Notes: generated by a model from the sequence alone, not told the origin. A stretch of DNA of 64,000 nt from AP-15 sp963703745 (GCA_963703745.1 CAVPFL010000002.1:1240001-1304000), one strand, 5' to 3'; positions 52,721-61,745 are shown, numbered from the stretch's first letter. Numbers and translations are program-made.

Positions 52721-53109
52721 ACCGCCGGCTCACCGAAGCTGCGGCCGCGCTTGCCACGCTGGACGAGCTTGCCGGGAAGAGCGAGCGCACGCTGGTCGAA
52801 CGCGACGGCGCTGTGCTGCGCCTGATCTATTCATACGAAGCGGTTTGGAAAGCCTGTCAGAAAGTCCTCGCGACACTGGAGAATGTCAGCGCTGCATCGC
52901 CGAACACAACCATTCGGGCCGCACGCGGGCTTGGCTGGTTGTCGGACGAGGATGCGCAGGCGGCGATCAAACTCGGCCAGGAACGCAACCTCGCGGTCCA
53001 TATGTATCGCGACCAGGTTGGGCAGCGGATCGAGGGGCACCTCGCCGCACACGCCGCCCTCCTTCGGCGCTGGCTCGAGGCACTCCAGAGGCGCGCCACC
53101 GCGGAGTAA
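52708..53109 (+). CDS. hepT: HepT-like HEPN-domain RNase (toxin)
   Basis: This 133-residue helical protein has the HEPN catalytic motif RNLAVHMY (Arg93, His98), which also supplies the Tyr100 of the RX4HXY motif modified by MntA in characterised pairs. The earlier helices have LIYSYEAVWKACQKVL, typical of HepT. With the upstream MNT gene it forms a type VII toxin-antitoxin pair. It is followed 3 bp later by an exported methyltransferase gene. Confidence 0.9.
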   Translation: MERLDRRLTEAAAALATLDELAGKSERTLVERDGAVLRLIYSYEAVWKACQKVLATLENVSAASPNTTIRAARGLGWLSDEDAQAAIKLGQERNLAVHMYRDQVGQRIEGHLAAHAALLRRWLEALQRRATAE

Positions 53110-53112
53110 GCC

Positions 53113-53862
53113 ATGTCGCGGTTTTCGCCGTACCTCGCGTCGGCTCTGCTCGCTCTCCTGCTGTCGTGCGATATCCCTGCGGCGGACTACGAGAACGGGT
53201 TGGCGCCACCCGGAGCGCCGGCCAATGCATTTCCGGCGCCCAGCCGGCCGGTCGCGCGGATCGTCACCGACACTTGGGGCAACGAGCGGTCGCGCGACCG
53301 GGCAGGTGAAGCCGAGCGTGTGATGGACCTGCTCGCCGTCAAGTCCGGTCTGACCGTGGCCGATATCGGCGCCGGGAGCGGCTATTACACGGTGCGCTTA
53401 GCCCGACGGGTCGCACCGACGGGGCATGTCTTCGCGGAGGATGTCGTTCCCGAGTATCTCGAACGTCTGGCCAGGCGGGTCGCGAGCGAAGGTCTCACGG
53501 GAACGGTCACCCTAGTGCGAGGAGATCCGCACGACCCGCGGCTGACACCCGGCACGCTCGACCTCGCGCTCCTCGCCCACATGTACCACGAGGTCCAGCA
53601 GCCCTACGGCCTGCTATGGAACCTGCGACCTGCTCTCAAACCGGGCGCAAAGGTCGCGATCATCGATGCCCGCAAACAAACTGAAGTGCACGGCACTCCG
53701 CCGGACCTGTTGCGTTGCGAGCTCGCCGCGGTCGGCTATCGGGAAACCGGATTCTATGACCTGCAGGACGGCACCTACCTCGCCATCTTCGCGCCACCGA
53801 GCCCGGGGTCCGGCCCGCCGACGCCAAGTGCAATCCGTCCTTGCGCCCCAAGCGGCGGTTAA
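53113..53862 (+). CDS. Exported class I SAM-dependent methyltransferase-like protein
   Basis: This 249-residue protein has a signal sequence ending in LLALLLSC, a lipobox with Cys at about residue 19, so it is probably a lipoprotein. The Rossmann-like domain has VADIGAGSGYYTVRLARRV (SAM motif I), GHVFAEDVVPEYLERL and LDLALLAHMYHEVQQPYGLLWNL. SAM is not expected in the periplasm, so catalysis there is puzzling. The family is COG4798-like. Its 3' end overlaps the convergent dienelactone hydrolase gene by 4 bp. Confidence 0.8.
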   Translation: MSRFSPYLASALLALLLSCDIPAADYENGLAPPGAPANAFPAPSRPVARIVTDTWGNERSRDRAGEAERVMDLLAVKSGLTVADIGAGSGYYTVRLARRVAPTGHVFAEDVVPEYLERLARRVASEGLTGTVTLVRGDPHDPRLTPGTLDLALLAHMYHEVQQPYGLLWNLRPALKPGAKVAIIDARKQTEVHGTPPDLLRCELAAVGYRETGFYDLQDGTYLAIFAPPSPGSGPPTPSAIRPCAPSGG

Positions 53863-54521
53863 GCGATCTGCGTCTTCAGGAAAGTCGACATGCGCTCCCA
53901 CGCCTGGTTGGCGCAAGCAACATCGTAGGCGGCGCTGCGCTCGTTGGCGAAGGCGTGCGCCGCGTCATAGCGATAGATCTCGTGCTTGACGCCGGCGCCT
54001 TTCAGCACCCTCTCAAGATCATTGACCGCGGCCGGAGTGCACCAATCGTCCTTGTTCGCAAAGTGCCCCTGGAATGGCACTCGGATCTTCGCAGGGTCGG
54101 CGAAATCGTTGGGCGGAATGCCGTAAAAGCAGACGGCGGCGTTGACTTCGCGAATATGTACGGCGGCGGCGATGGTCAGCGCGCCGCCCATGCAGAACCC
54201 CATGACCGCGACCTTGTCGCTGTGCTTCTGCAGTTCTAGCGCCGCTCCGCGGAGATCCTGATGTGTAGCGGCGGGAAAATCGAGCCCGGTCATCAGATGG
54301 TTGGCCTCGTCCGGCTCGGTCGTCAGCCGGCCTTTGTAAAGATCAGGCGCCAATGCGTTGTAGCCGGCGCGGGCAAAACGATCGGCGACCCCGCAAATCT
54401 GGTCGTTGAGACCCCACCACTCCTGAATGACTATGACCCCGGGCCGGCCGTGACCCGCCGTCGCCAGGTAGCCCTTGCTTGCCACGCCATCCGGCCGGGC
54501 AAAGTCAGTAATGATACCCAT
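53859..54521 (-). CDS. Dienelactone hydrolase family protein
   Basis: This 220-residue alpha/beta hydrolase has a cysteine nucleophile in GFCMGG (Cys110), Glu34 in VIQEWWGLN, the acid in NKDDWCTP and His in YDAAHAFAN, the classic DLH arrangement. The enzyme class opens dienelactones in aromatic degradation, but many homologues have other esterase roles. It starts 16 bp downstream of an LLM-type monooxygenase gene on the same strand. Confidence 0.9.
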   Translation of the reverse strand: MGIITDFARPDGVASKGYLATAGHGRPGVIVIQEWWGLNDQICGVADRFARAGYNALAPDLYKGRLTTEPDEANHLMTGLDFPAATHQDLRGAALELQKHSDKVAVMGFCMGGALTIAAAVHIREVNAAVCFYGIPPNDFADPAKIRVPFQGHFANKDDWCTPAAVNDLERVLKGAGVKHEIYRYDAAHAFANERSAAYDVACANQAWERMSTFLKTQIA

Positions 54522-54536
54522 CGGTAGTCCTCCTGA

Positions 54537-55550
54537 TCAGGCGTTTGCAAAGGCCGGCATGACCTCCTTGGTGAACAGCTCGACCGACCGCATCGCCTCG
54601 TCGTGGCTGATCGTGCCAAAGGCGAAGTCACAGACATAGTAGTTGACGCCGGTCGCCTCGATCTCGGTGGCGATGTAATCGCGCACCATCGCGGGGGTGC
54701 CGGCAACCGCGTCACCGTGCTTTTGCAGGACGCCGAAATCTTCCGGCAGTGCTGCTTCGAGCGGAAACGGGACATTGTACTCGTGCCACAGCAGGCCCAT
54801 GTGGTGCCGCCATGCCGGATAGCCGCGGCGTGCCGTAGCAAGCGCTTCGGCCTCGGTGTCGGCGACGATGATGTGGCGGTTGACGCCGAGCATCGGCAAA
54901 TCGGCCTCGGAGCGACCCAACTTCTTCCATTCCGCGCGATAGCTGTCGGTGATCGCACGGACTTGCTCCGGCGGCCGGCGCGTCACCGTGTTGGCGGCGT
55001 TGGCCGCCGTCCAGGCCACGCTCGCCGGGTTGCCGAGCCCGTACCACACCGGCAGCGGCTGCTGGAACGGCTTCATCACGATCGGCACGTTGTCGAAATC
55101 GTAGAATTCGCCGTGGAAGGTCAGCCGGTCCTCGGTCAGCCCGCGGCGGATGACCTCGAAGGCCTCGCGGAATTGCTTGGTTCCGGTGTTGAAGTCAACG
55201 CCGTAGAAGCCGACCTCGATCGGCGAGATGCCGCGCCCGACCCCGTAGAGAAACCGACCGCCGCTCATCTGGTCGAGCATGCAGATCTCGTCGATCAGGC
55301 GCAGCGGATGGTAGAGCGGCAAGAGATACACCATCGGCCCGAACCGCAACTGGTGTGTCCGCTGTGCGACGGCCGCCAGGAACACGCCGGGAGACGGCGC
55401 GTAGCCGAGCGGGGTGTTGTGGTGCTCCGCGAGATGATAGCCGTAGAACCCGGCGCGATCGTAGGCCTCGACCAGCTTGAGCCGCGCTTCAAAGTGCTGG
55501 TCGAGCGGCAGACCGCTGTCGTCCAGATGGTCAAAGATCCCAAAACGCAT
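54537..55550 (-). CDS. Luciferase-like (LLM class) flavin-dependent oxidoreductase, copy 1
   Basis: This FMN-dependent TIM-barrel monooxygenase of 337 residues starts MRFGIFDHLDDSGLPLDQ. The family pattern includes YGYHLAEHHNTPLGYAPSPGVFLAAVAQRT, FGPMVYLLPLYHPLRLIDEICMLDQMSGGRFLYGVGRG and the WYGLGNPASVAWTA segment. It is a close paralogue of the gene immediately upstream (23 bp). A partner flavin reductase is not visible in the window. Confidence 0.9.
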   Translation of the reverse strand: MRFGIFDHLDDSGLPLDQHFEARLKLVEAYDRAGFYGYHLAEHHNTPLGYAPSPGVFLAAVAQRTHQLRFGPMVYLLPLYHPLRLIDEICMLDQMSGGRFLYGVGRGISPIEVGFYGVDFNTGTKQFREAFEVIRRGLTEDRLTFHGEFYDFDNVPIVMKPFQQPLPVWYGLGNPASVAWTAANAANTVTRRPPEQVRAITDSYRAEWKKLGRSEADLPMLGVNRHIIVADTEAEALATARRGYPAWRHHMGLLWHEYNVPFPLEAALPEDFGVLQKHGDAVAGTPAMVRDYIATEIEATGVNYYVCDFAFGTISHDEAMRSVELFTKEVMPAFANA

Positions 55551-55573
55551 CGTTTGTCCCTTTCGCCGGCCGA

Positions 55574-56593
55574 TCAGACTTCGGCAAAGGCCGGCATGAC
55601 CTCTTGCGCGAACAGCTCGACTGACCGCGTAGCCTCGGCGAGGGTGATATCACCAAAGGCCATGTCGCAGACGAAGTAGTTGATGCCTGAACCCTCGGCC
55701 TGCGCTGCGACATAGTCGCGTGCCCCGGCCGGGGTGCCGGCAAAGCCCACGCCGTGGTGCTGCAGGACATCGAATTCGTCCGCAAGTTCTCCCTGCAGTG
55801 GGAACGGGACACCGCGCTGCTCCCACAGCACCGCCATATTGCGGCGCCACGGCCGGTAAGCGCGCGCCGCGATATTGCGGGCCTCCTTCTCGGTCTCGGC
55901 GACGACGATATGACGCGTCACGCCGATGCAAGGGAGCCTCTCTGGCGGCTTGCCGAGAGCCGTCCATTCGGCTCGGAACTGGTCGACGAGCGGGCGCATC
56001 GCGGCCGTCGGCCGCAGGAACGAGACAAGGTTGACATCATTCTCGGCGGCCCATGGAATGGTCTCCGGCCGCGAGATGCCGTACCACAAAGGCGGGTGCG
56101 GAAGCTGCACCGGCTTCAGCACGATCGGCACCGCGTCGAAATTGTAGAAGTCGCCGCGATAGGTGAGTTTGTCGTGGGTCAGCCCCAGGCGGATCACCGC
56201 GAGCGCCTCTTCGTACTGCTCCATGCCGTGCGCGAAGTCGACCCCGAAGAACCCGACCTCGATCGGTGAGATGCCACGGCCGACCCCAAACAGAAAGCGC
56301 CCGCCGCTCAGCTGGTCGAGCATGCAGATCTCCTCGATCAGCCGCAGCGGGTGATAGAGCGGTAGCAGATACACCATCGGCCCGAAGCGCAGCTTTCGGG
56401 TCCGTTGCGCGACGGCGGAGAGGAAGACACCGGGCGACGGAGCGTAGCCGAGCGGTGTGGCGTGGTGCTCGGCGAGATGATAGCCGTAAAAGCCCGCGCG
56501 GTCGTAGGCTTCGATCAGTTTTAGCCGCTGCTCGAAGAGCTGGCCGACCGGGACCCCGCCGTCGTCCAAGTGATCGAAGATGCCAAAGCGCAT
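55574..56593 (-). CDS. Luciferase-like (LLM class) flavin-dependent oxidoreductase, copy 2
   Basis: This 339-residue paralogue of copy 1 shares the MRFGIFDHLDD start, AEHHATPLGYAPSPGVFLSAVAQR and the GGRFLFGVGRGISPIEVGFFGVDF region. ATG 56593 has GAGAGG 4 nt upstream; the frame runs on to 56815 only as an artefact. The two copies differ most in the C-terminal third, suggesting different substrates. It is 20 bp from the GMC oxidoreductase gene. Confidence 0.9.
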   Translation of the reverse strand: MRFGIFDHLDDGGVPVGQLFEQRLKLIEAYDRAGFYGYHLAEHHATPLGYAPSPGVFLSAVAQRTRKLRFGPMVYLLPLYHPLRLIEEICMLDQLSGGRFLFGVGRGISPIEVGFFGVDFAHGMEQYEEALAVIRLGLTHDKLTYRGDFYNFDAVPIVLKPVQLPHPPLWYGISRPETIPWAAENDVNLVSFLRPTAAMRPLVDQFRAEWTALGKPPERLPCIGVTRHIVVAETEKEARNIAARAYRPWRRNMAVLWEQRGVPFPLQGELADEFDVLQHHGVGFAGTPAGARDYVAAQAEGSGINYFVCDMAFGDITLAEATRSVELFAQEVMPAFAEV

Positions 56594-56613
56594 CTGCCTC
56601 TCCATGCAAGACC

Positions 56614-58323
56614 TCACGCCGCGGCGAGCATCGCGTCGGCGATCTTCTCGGCGGTCATCAAGGTCGGAAAGTTGGTGTTGGCGCAAGGCACCACCGGGAA
56701 CAGCGACGCATCGACGACCCGCAGGCCGGCGACACCGCGTACTCGCCCTTGACCATCGGTCACTGCCATGGGGTCGTCCTCGGCCCCCATGCGGCAGGTA
56801 CAGGTGGCGTGCCACACACCGATCGTCGCCTTGCGGATGAAGTCTTCGAGCGCGTCGTCGTCGCGCATCAATTCGTCGAAGCGGTAGCCCTCGACAATGA
56901 CCTTTTCGATCATCATCCGCCGCAGCCAGGCCGGGCCGTCGAGCAATTTGGCGATGACGTCGGTGATCATTTTATTCTTGTTGTTGACGACGCCGATCTT
57001 GCGGACGCGCTCGGTATAGCTCGCCGGGAACGGGTCGCTCGTCGCGTCCTGCAGCGCCGCGCTCACCTGCATCGCGCCGAGCCGACGGAAAGCGTCCATC
57101 AGCCGCTCCAGGTCACGCCGATCGGACAGCAGGTTGAACTCGACGACCGGTTCGGCGCGCCAATCGCGCGAGGCGAGCCTGACCTGGCCCGTCTCCGAAA
57201 ATGTCTTGTAGACCGCGGCGAGCAATGAGCCGATCTGCTCGCCGACCGCATGCCAGGCAGATTTGCTGACACCGGCGACGAACATGTCGCCCGGCGGCGC
57301 GTCGCCGATCCCCGACGAATAGCGCAAGGCGAGCAGGATATGACGCCTGGTCATGCCGTTGAGCCGGCACTCGGGCTTGATAAAGGACGAGACCGAGATC
57401 GAAGGGTGGTCCATCAGCCGCTGGCCGACCCCCGGCACATGCGCCACGACATCGATCCCTAGGTCACGCAGGTGGCCGGCCGGGCCGATCCCGGCGCGCA
57501 GCAGGTGCGCCGGAGAATGGATCGCACCCGACGAAACGATGACCTCGCCGCGGAACTCGGTTTCCTTGCCATCGACCAATGCCTTGACGCCGACGCAGCG
57601 GGTTCCTTCGAACAGCAGCGCCTTGATCTGGGTCAGCGTCGAGATCGTCAGATTGCCGCGCAACCGTGTCCCCGGATCGAGATACCCGATCGCCGCCGAG
57701 ACCCGGCGGTCGTAGAGGTTGGAAATCGTGATCGGGAAATAGCCGTCCTTGAACTCGGCATTCTGGTCCTGGATGTATTCGAACCCGGCCTCCTTAAAGG
57801 CCTCGGCGACCGCCTTGGCGTGCCCGTTCCACAGATCGGGGAAGATGCGGCGAACCGGGATGCGGCCTTCCTTGCCGTGCCACGGCCCGTCGAAATCCAT
57901 GTCGCGCTCGACCTTTTTGAAATACGGCAGAACGGCATCCCAATTCCACCCAGTGGCACCCCGCGCCGCCCATTCATCGTAATCGGAGGGCGCGCCGCGG
58001 TTGGCGAGCTGGCCGTTGATCGAGGAGCCCCCGCCTAGCACCCGCGCCTGCTCGTATTTACGCAATGGCGGACGATCTTCCTCCGGACGGTTGTGCGAGA
58101 CGACCTCGGTGTGGACCTTGAGCTCGGTCCAGTGAAAGCGCGGATCGAAGTAGGCCGTACCCGGATAGCTGTCGAGAATCTCCGGCGGCACCTTGCCGTG
58201 CGGCGTGTCCTGGCCGGCTTCGCACAGCAGCACCTTGTTGCTGCCCTTGGCCGACAGCCGGTTCGCCATGACCGACCCGGCTGACCCGCCGCCAACGATG
58301 ATGTAATCGTAATCGTAGCTCAT
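56614..58323 (-). CDS. GMC family FAD oxidoreductase (choline dehydrogenase-like)
   Basis: This 569-residue flavoprotein dehydrogenase has the N-terminal DYIIVGGGSAGSVMANRL ADP-binding motif and GMC signature 1 near ARVLGGGSSINGQLANRGAPSDYD. Signature 2 is VIVSSGAIHSPAHLLRAGIGPAGHL. The catalytic region is VWHATCTCRMG with VVDASLFPVVPCANTNFPTLMTAEKIAD. ATG 58323 follows GGGAGGGAG. The likely substrate is an alcohol. It appears to be in one operon with the two LLM genes. Confidence 0.92.
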   Translation of the reverse strand: MSYDYDYIIVGGGSAGSVMANRLSAKGSNKVLLCEAGQDTPHGKVPPEILDSYPGTAYFDPRFHWTELKVHTEVVSHNRPEEDRPPLRKYEQARVLGGGSSINGQLANRGAPSDYDEWAARGATGWNWDAVLPYFKKVERDMDFDGPWHGKEGRIPVRRIFPDLWNGHAKAVAEAFKEAGFEYIQDQNAEFKDGYFPITISNLYDRRVSAAIGYLDPGTRLRGNLTISTLTQIKALLFEGTRCVGVKALVDGKETEFRGEVIVSSGAIHSPAHLLRAGIGPAGHLRDLGIDVVAHVPGVGQRLMDHPSISVSSFIKPECRLNGMTRRHILLALRYSSGIGDAPPGDMFVAGVSKSAWHAVGEQIGSLLAAVYKTFSETGQVRLASRDWRAEPVVEFNLLSDRRDLERLMDAFRRLGAMQVSAALQDATSDPFPASYTERVRKIGVVNNKNKMITDVIAKLLDGPAWLRRMMIEKVIVEGYRFDELMRDDDALEDFIRKATIGVWHATCTCRMGAEDDPMAVTDGQGRVRGVAGLRVVDASLFPVVPCANTNFPTLMTAEKIADAMLAAA

Positions 58324-58409
58324 CTCCCTCCCTCTCGGGCGCATCCACGACTTTCTTGTGGAGTTGATGTAATGCAATCCGCGATGGTTGGGTCAAGTCC
58401 GAGGTTCCG

Positions 58410-58889
58410 TTGAGCGCAACCGAGTTTGCCGTGCCGGTCGAAGACCGCTACTTCGAGGACTACGTACCCGGCGCCGTTTACGAGTACGGGCACATCCCGG
58501 TCACCGAGGCCGAGATCGTCGAGTTCGCGCGGCGCTTCGACCCGCAATCCATCCATGTCGACCGCGAGCGGGCGGTCCAAGGCCCCTTTCGCGGGCTGAT
58601 CGCGAGCGGCTGGCATACCGCGGCAATGATGATGCGGCTCATCGTCGACAATTTTCTTCCGCAGAGTGCGAGCCTCGGCTCGCCTGGTATCGACGAACTG
58701 CGTTGGCTACGGCCGGTTCAGCCCGGTGACATGCTGCGCGTTCGGCTCTCCGTCCTCGAAGCGACGCGCTCGCGGTCAAAGCCCGACCGAGGCGTCGTGC
58801 GCACTCTGTGCGAGGTGCTGAACCAAGACCGAGCGGTCGTCATGAGCCTGAAGGCGATGAATATCATCGCCTGCCGGAGCGCTCCTTGA
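58410..58889 (+). CDS. MaoC family dehydratase
   Basis: This 159-residue hot-dog-fold protein is of the (R)-enoyl-CoA hydratase-like type. It has YFEDYVPGAVYEYGHIPVTEAEIVEFARRFDPQSIHVD with the catalytic Asp/His dyad in the RFDPQxxHVD segment. GLIASGWHTAAMMMRL and RWLRPVQPGDMLRVRL follow. It starts at TTG 58410 with GAGG upstream. It is divergent from the GMC gene and overlaps the phosphoesterase start (TTGA). Confidence 0.88.
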   Translation: MSATEFAVPVEDRYFEDYVPGAVYEYGHIPVTEAEIVEFARRFDPQSIHVDRERAVQGPFRGLIASGWHTAAMMMRLIVDNFLPQSASLGSPGIDELRWLRPVQPGDMLRVRLSVLEATRSRSKPDRGVVRTLCEVLNQDRAVVMSLKAMNIIACRSAP

Positions 58890-59509
58890 AGGTCGGCATC
58901 GTCTCGGACCTGCATTGCAATGTTGCCGGGCTGGCGCAGGCGCTGGACCTGATGGGTGATGTCGACGAGCTGATATGTCTCGGCGACAGCATCTGGGAAT
59001 ACCGTTTCTCGAACGAGATCGTGCAAATGCTAAAGCAGCACGGCGCGCACACGATCCTCGGCAATCACGAGGAGGGTTTCCTCGGGCCGCAAGGGGTCCG
59101 CGCGCGACAGCCCGATTGGATCGACCGGTCGCTGCTGGGCTGGCTCGCCGAGCGGCCGCACCGCCTCGAATTGCAGCTCGGCGGGAAGAGGCTGCTCGCC
59201 GTCCACTCGACGCCGTGGGAACCGCAGGGAGCCTATGTCTATCCGCACAGCTCGCTGTTGGAGCGGTTCGGCGAAGCCGACGCCGATGTCGTTCTCTATG
59301 GCCACACCCACCATCAGCTGGTGCGCCGAATTGGCAAAGTCCTCGTGATCAACCCGGGCTCGGCCGGCGATGCCCGCGACAACGGCAACGGCCGGCAATT
59401 GAGCTGCGCGGTACTCGACACCGTGACCGAGGAGGTCGTGGTGACCGATTTCCCGGATCGCACCCCCGCCGAGCCGGGAAATTTGAAACTCATCGTTCCG
59501 AGCACTTGA
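58886..59509 (+). CDS. YfcE/MJ0936-type metallophosphoesterase
   Basis: This 207-residue calcineurin-like phosphodiesterase has the metal motifs SDLHCN (D-x-H), LGDSIWEY (GD), ILGNHEEG (GNHE) and LYGHTHHQL (GHTH), with VHSTPWEP between. The start is TTG 58886, overlapping the MaoC stop, with GGAG 7 nt upstream. The longer frame to 58808 would overlap MaoC further. It likely cleaves small phosphodiesters. Confidence 0.9.
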   Translation: MKVGIVSDLHCNVAGLAQALDLMGDVDELICLGDSIWEYRFSNEIVQMLKQHGAHTILGNHEEGFLGPQGVRARQPDWIDRSLLGWLAERPHRLELQLGGKRLLAVHSTPWEPQGAYVYPHSSLLERFGEADADVVLYGHTHHQLVRRIGKVLVINPGSAGDARDNGNGRQLSCAVLDTVTEEVVVTDFPDRTPAEPGNLKLIVPST

Positions 59510-59550
59510 TGTTTCCGACTGTTGCGCTTAATATCAATTGCTTAAAGACC

Positions 59551-59664
59551 AATTTCCCATGTTGGCCGAACCGGGAAATTGTTGACTGAACCGGGAAATT
59601 ACGGCCGACAAAATCGCCAGAATTTCCCGCTTAAGGCCTGGATCCCGGAATTAACCGGGAAATC
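59551..59664. repeat. Cluster of CCGGGAAATT repeats
   Basis: CCGGGAAATT occurs at 59571-59580 and 59591-59600, exactly 20 bp apart with the shared flank GAA. CCGGGAAAT recurs at 59655-59663, and the inverted AATTTCCC at 59551-59558 and AATTTCCCG at 59621-59629. The last copy overlaps the stop region of the sterol desaturase gene. The two-helical-turn spacing suggests a protein-binding array. Confidence 0.65.
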
Positions 59665-60556
59665 CTCGAGGCGTCGACAGCCGCGGTACCCGCCGATAAC
59701 CCCCTGCGGGTTGATCGCGTAAGGCGAGCGAGGGCGGGCTGAACAGCGCCCGCCAACCATCGCGCCAATTGCGCACCGCCCATAAGTCGCGCGCCAGCGC
59801 GATCCATTCGTGGAAGGCGATCCGCACGGGGTTGTTCGAGCGCAGCGGCTCGACCAGGCCATAGCGGCAAGGAAGCTCGTCGCGCTCGACCCGCAAGGTG
59901 CCGAACAGGCGGTCGAAGATGATCAGCACCCCGCCATAATTTGCGTCGAGGTACTCGGCGTTGGCGGCGTGATGCACGCGGTGGTGTGACGGCGTGTTGA
60001 ACACGAATTCGAGCGGGCCGAGTTTCGGGATCCAGTCGACATGCAGCCAGAACTGGTAGCGGAGGTTCAGACTGAGGGTCGCAAACACAACCGGCGGCGG
60101 AAAGCCGAGCCACACCAGCGGCACGAAGAACATCCCGGTGCCGCTGAGCCGCCCGGTCCAGCCGAACCTATAGGCCGCGGCCAAAGTGAGCTGGTTCGGC
60201 GAGTGGTGAACCGCGTGCGTGGCCCACAGCCAGCGCACCCGATGGCTGCAACGGTGAAACCAGTAATAGCAGGGCTCCTGGCCGAGAAAGAGCAACACAA
60301 AGGCTCCGAAAGCATCGAGCGGAACGGTCGCGAGGCGATGCGTCCAGGCCCAGGCGATCACCGGATCGGCCAGCCCCAGCGGCAGCAATGTGAAGACGAG
60401 GTATTGTCGGACCAGAAGGTCGGTCAACGAGGCGAAATAGGCGCGCCAATCGTAAGCACCCCGCTTCCGGGCCGATCGAATGAGCGCTTCGAGAGTCGCC
60501 AACGCGATTACGACCGGGACCGAATAGATGAAAACCAAGCGAAGCGTCGCCATCAC
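59651..60556 (-). CDS. Sterol desaturase/fatty acid hydroxylase family membrane protein
   Basis: This di-iron membrane oxygenase of 301 residues has the eight-histidine pattern: WFHRCSHRVRWLW, HAVHHSPNQLTLA and TPSHHRVHHAAN. Hydrophobic helices occupy residues 5-25, 45-65 and 80-100, with another pair in the middle. The family hydroxylates or desaturates lipid substrates; which one is not evident. The stop lies inside the CCGGGAAATT repeat cluster. Confidence 0.92.
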   Translation of the reverse strand: MMATLRLVFIYSVPVVIALATLEALIRSARKRGAYDWRAYFASLTDLLVRQYLVFTLLPLGLADPVIAWAWTHRLATVPLDAFGAFVLLFLGQEPCYYWFHRCSHRVRWLWATHAVHHSPNQLTLAAAYRFGWTGRLSGTGMFFVPLVWLGFPPPVVFATLSLNLRYQFWLHVDWIPKLGPLEFVFNTPSHHRVHHAANAEYLDANYGGVLIIFDRLFGTLRVERDELPCRYGLVEPLRSNNPVRIAFHEWIALARDLWAVRNWRDGWRALFSPPSLALRDQPAGGYRRVPRLSTPRGFPG

Positions 60557-60608
60557 GCTCTCCGTACCAGTGGGTTTGCGGGGTCCAGCCTGGTCGGAGG
60601 GTGCGCGA

Positions 60609-61745
60609 CTATCTCGCCGATTTCAGAGGAACGATCGCCGAATCTTGGCGCCCGCTCGCCGATTCCAGAATCGGCAAGCGCTCAGTTGGCGCCGCCGCCG
60701 CATGACGTCGCGAGCCGGACAGCCGGAATTCGCTCGGCGTCATCCCGGTCTCGGCCTTGAATGCGCGATTGAATGGCCCGATCGACTGGAAACCAGTGTC
60801 AAGCGCAATCGTCAGGATCGGCACCTCATTCTGACCAGGATCGGCAAGGGCGGCCTTTGCCTCGGCGAGCCGATAGCCATTGACGAAGCTGCTAAAGTTG
60901 CGGTGCCCGAGCCGCTGGTTGATCAGGTGCCGCAACCGATATTCAGGGGTACCGAGGCGGGCGGCCAACACTGCAATGCTGAAGCCCTCCTCACGGTAGA
61001 TCTTGTCCTCTTCCGTCAAGCGCCGGAGCGCGTCGAGCAGCGCCTGCTCCTTCGCATCGACCGGGGCCGGCACGGAACGGTCGATCGCAATCGAAACCAA
61101 CTGGTTCGGCCGCGCAACAAGCGTCTCGCCGGGATACTCGAAGACACGTGTCAGCGCGAAGGCAAAGGCGATCACGGTCAACCCGGCGGCGTTGATTGTG
61201 GTACCGGTGGCGTCACCTGCGCCGTATTCCGGCATCAATTCGGCGAGAACGACCGCAGCGATGTAGAGCCCCGCGCCGATCGCGAGAATCACACGCAGCC
61301 GGCGCCGTGCCTCCACGAGGTCGCCGGCACGTCCGGCGATCGCCTGCCACACGGCCAGGCCGGCGAGCAGCAATGACAACGCATGCGTGGCGGGCCAAGC
61401 GACCGGCCAACCGCCGAAGATGCAGAGCGCACCCAGGGCAACGAGAACGAATCAGGGCAGAAATTTGTCCCAAGAGGGGCGAAACTCATCGTCAAAGCAG
61501 GCGGCCGCCCATAACCAGAAGATTGCCGGGGTGCCGATGCTGATCAGCCGCAGCGGCATCACCCAGGCGGCCTGCTGCAGCCTCGGATCAGCAGCGGACT
61601 GGATCGCATAGGCGGCAACACTCGTCGCCAGTAGGGCACCATACCGCGCGGCTGGTGTTCGCCACCGATCGCGCAAGCCTGCGAGGGCGAGAAGGGTCAG
61701 CAGCGCAACCGCACTGCCGCGCAGAGCCGCCTCGATCGTGGACAT
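60609..61745 (-). pseudogene. Membrane-anchored AraC family regulator with an in-frame TGA
   Basis: A single frame of 378 codons encodes an N-terminal membrane domain of several helices (ARYGALLATSVAAYAIQSAADP, RLISIGTPAIFWLWAAACFDDEFRP). A C-terminal AraC DNA-binding domain follows (FSIAVLAARLGTPEYRLRHLIN and LTIALDTGFQSIGPFNRAFKAETGMTPSEFR). The frame is interrupted only by TGA at 61454-61452, after SWDKFLP; it continues FVLVALGALCIFGGWP without a shift. It is therefore a nonsense mutation or a miscalled base. A TTG at 61379 could restart only the downstream part. Confidence 0.85.

Noticed and set aside
59551..59664. CRISPR-like array
   Set aside because: Repeats are only about 10 bp, mixed in orientation, with no regular spacers and no cas genes.
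61452..61454. Selenocysteine or programmed read-through at the TGA in the AraC gene
   Set aside because: Membrane AraC regulators have no known selenoprotein members and no SECIS-like hairpin is evident directly after the TGA. Mutation or error is simpler.
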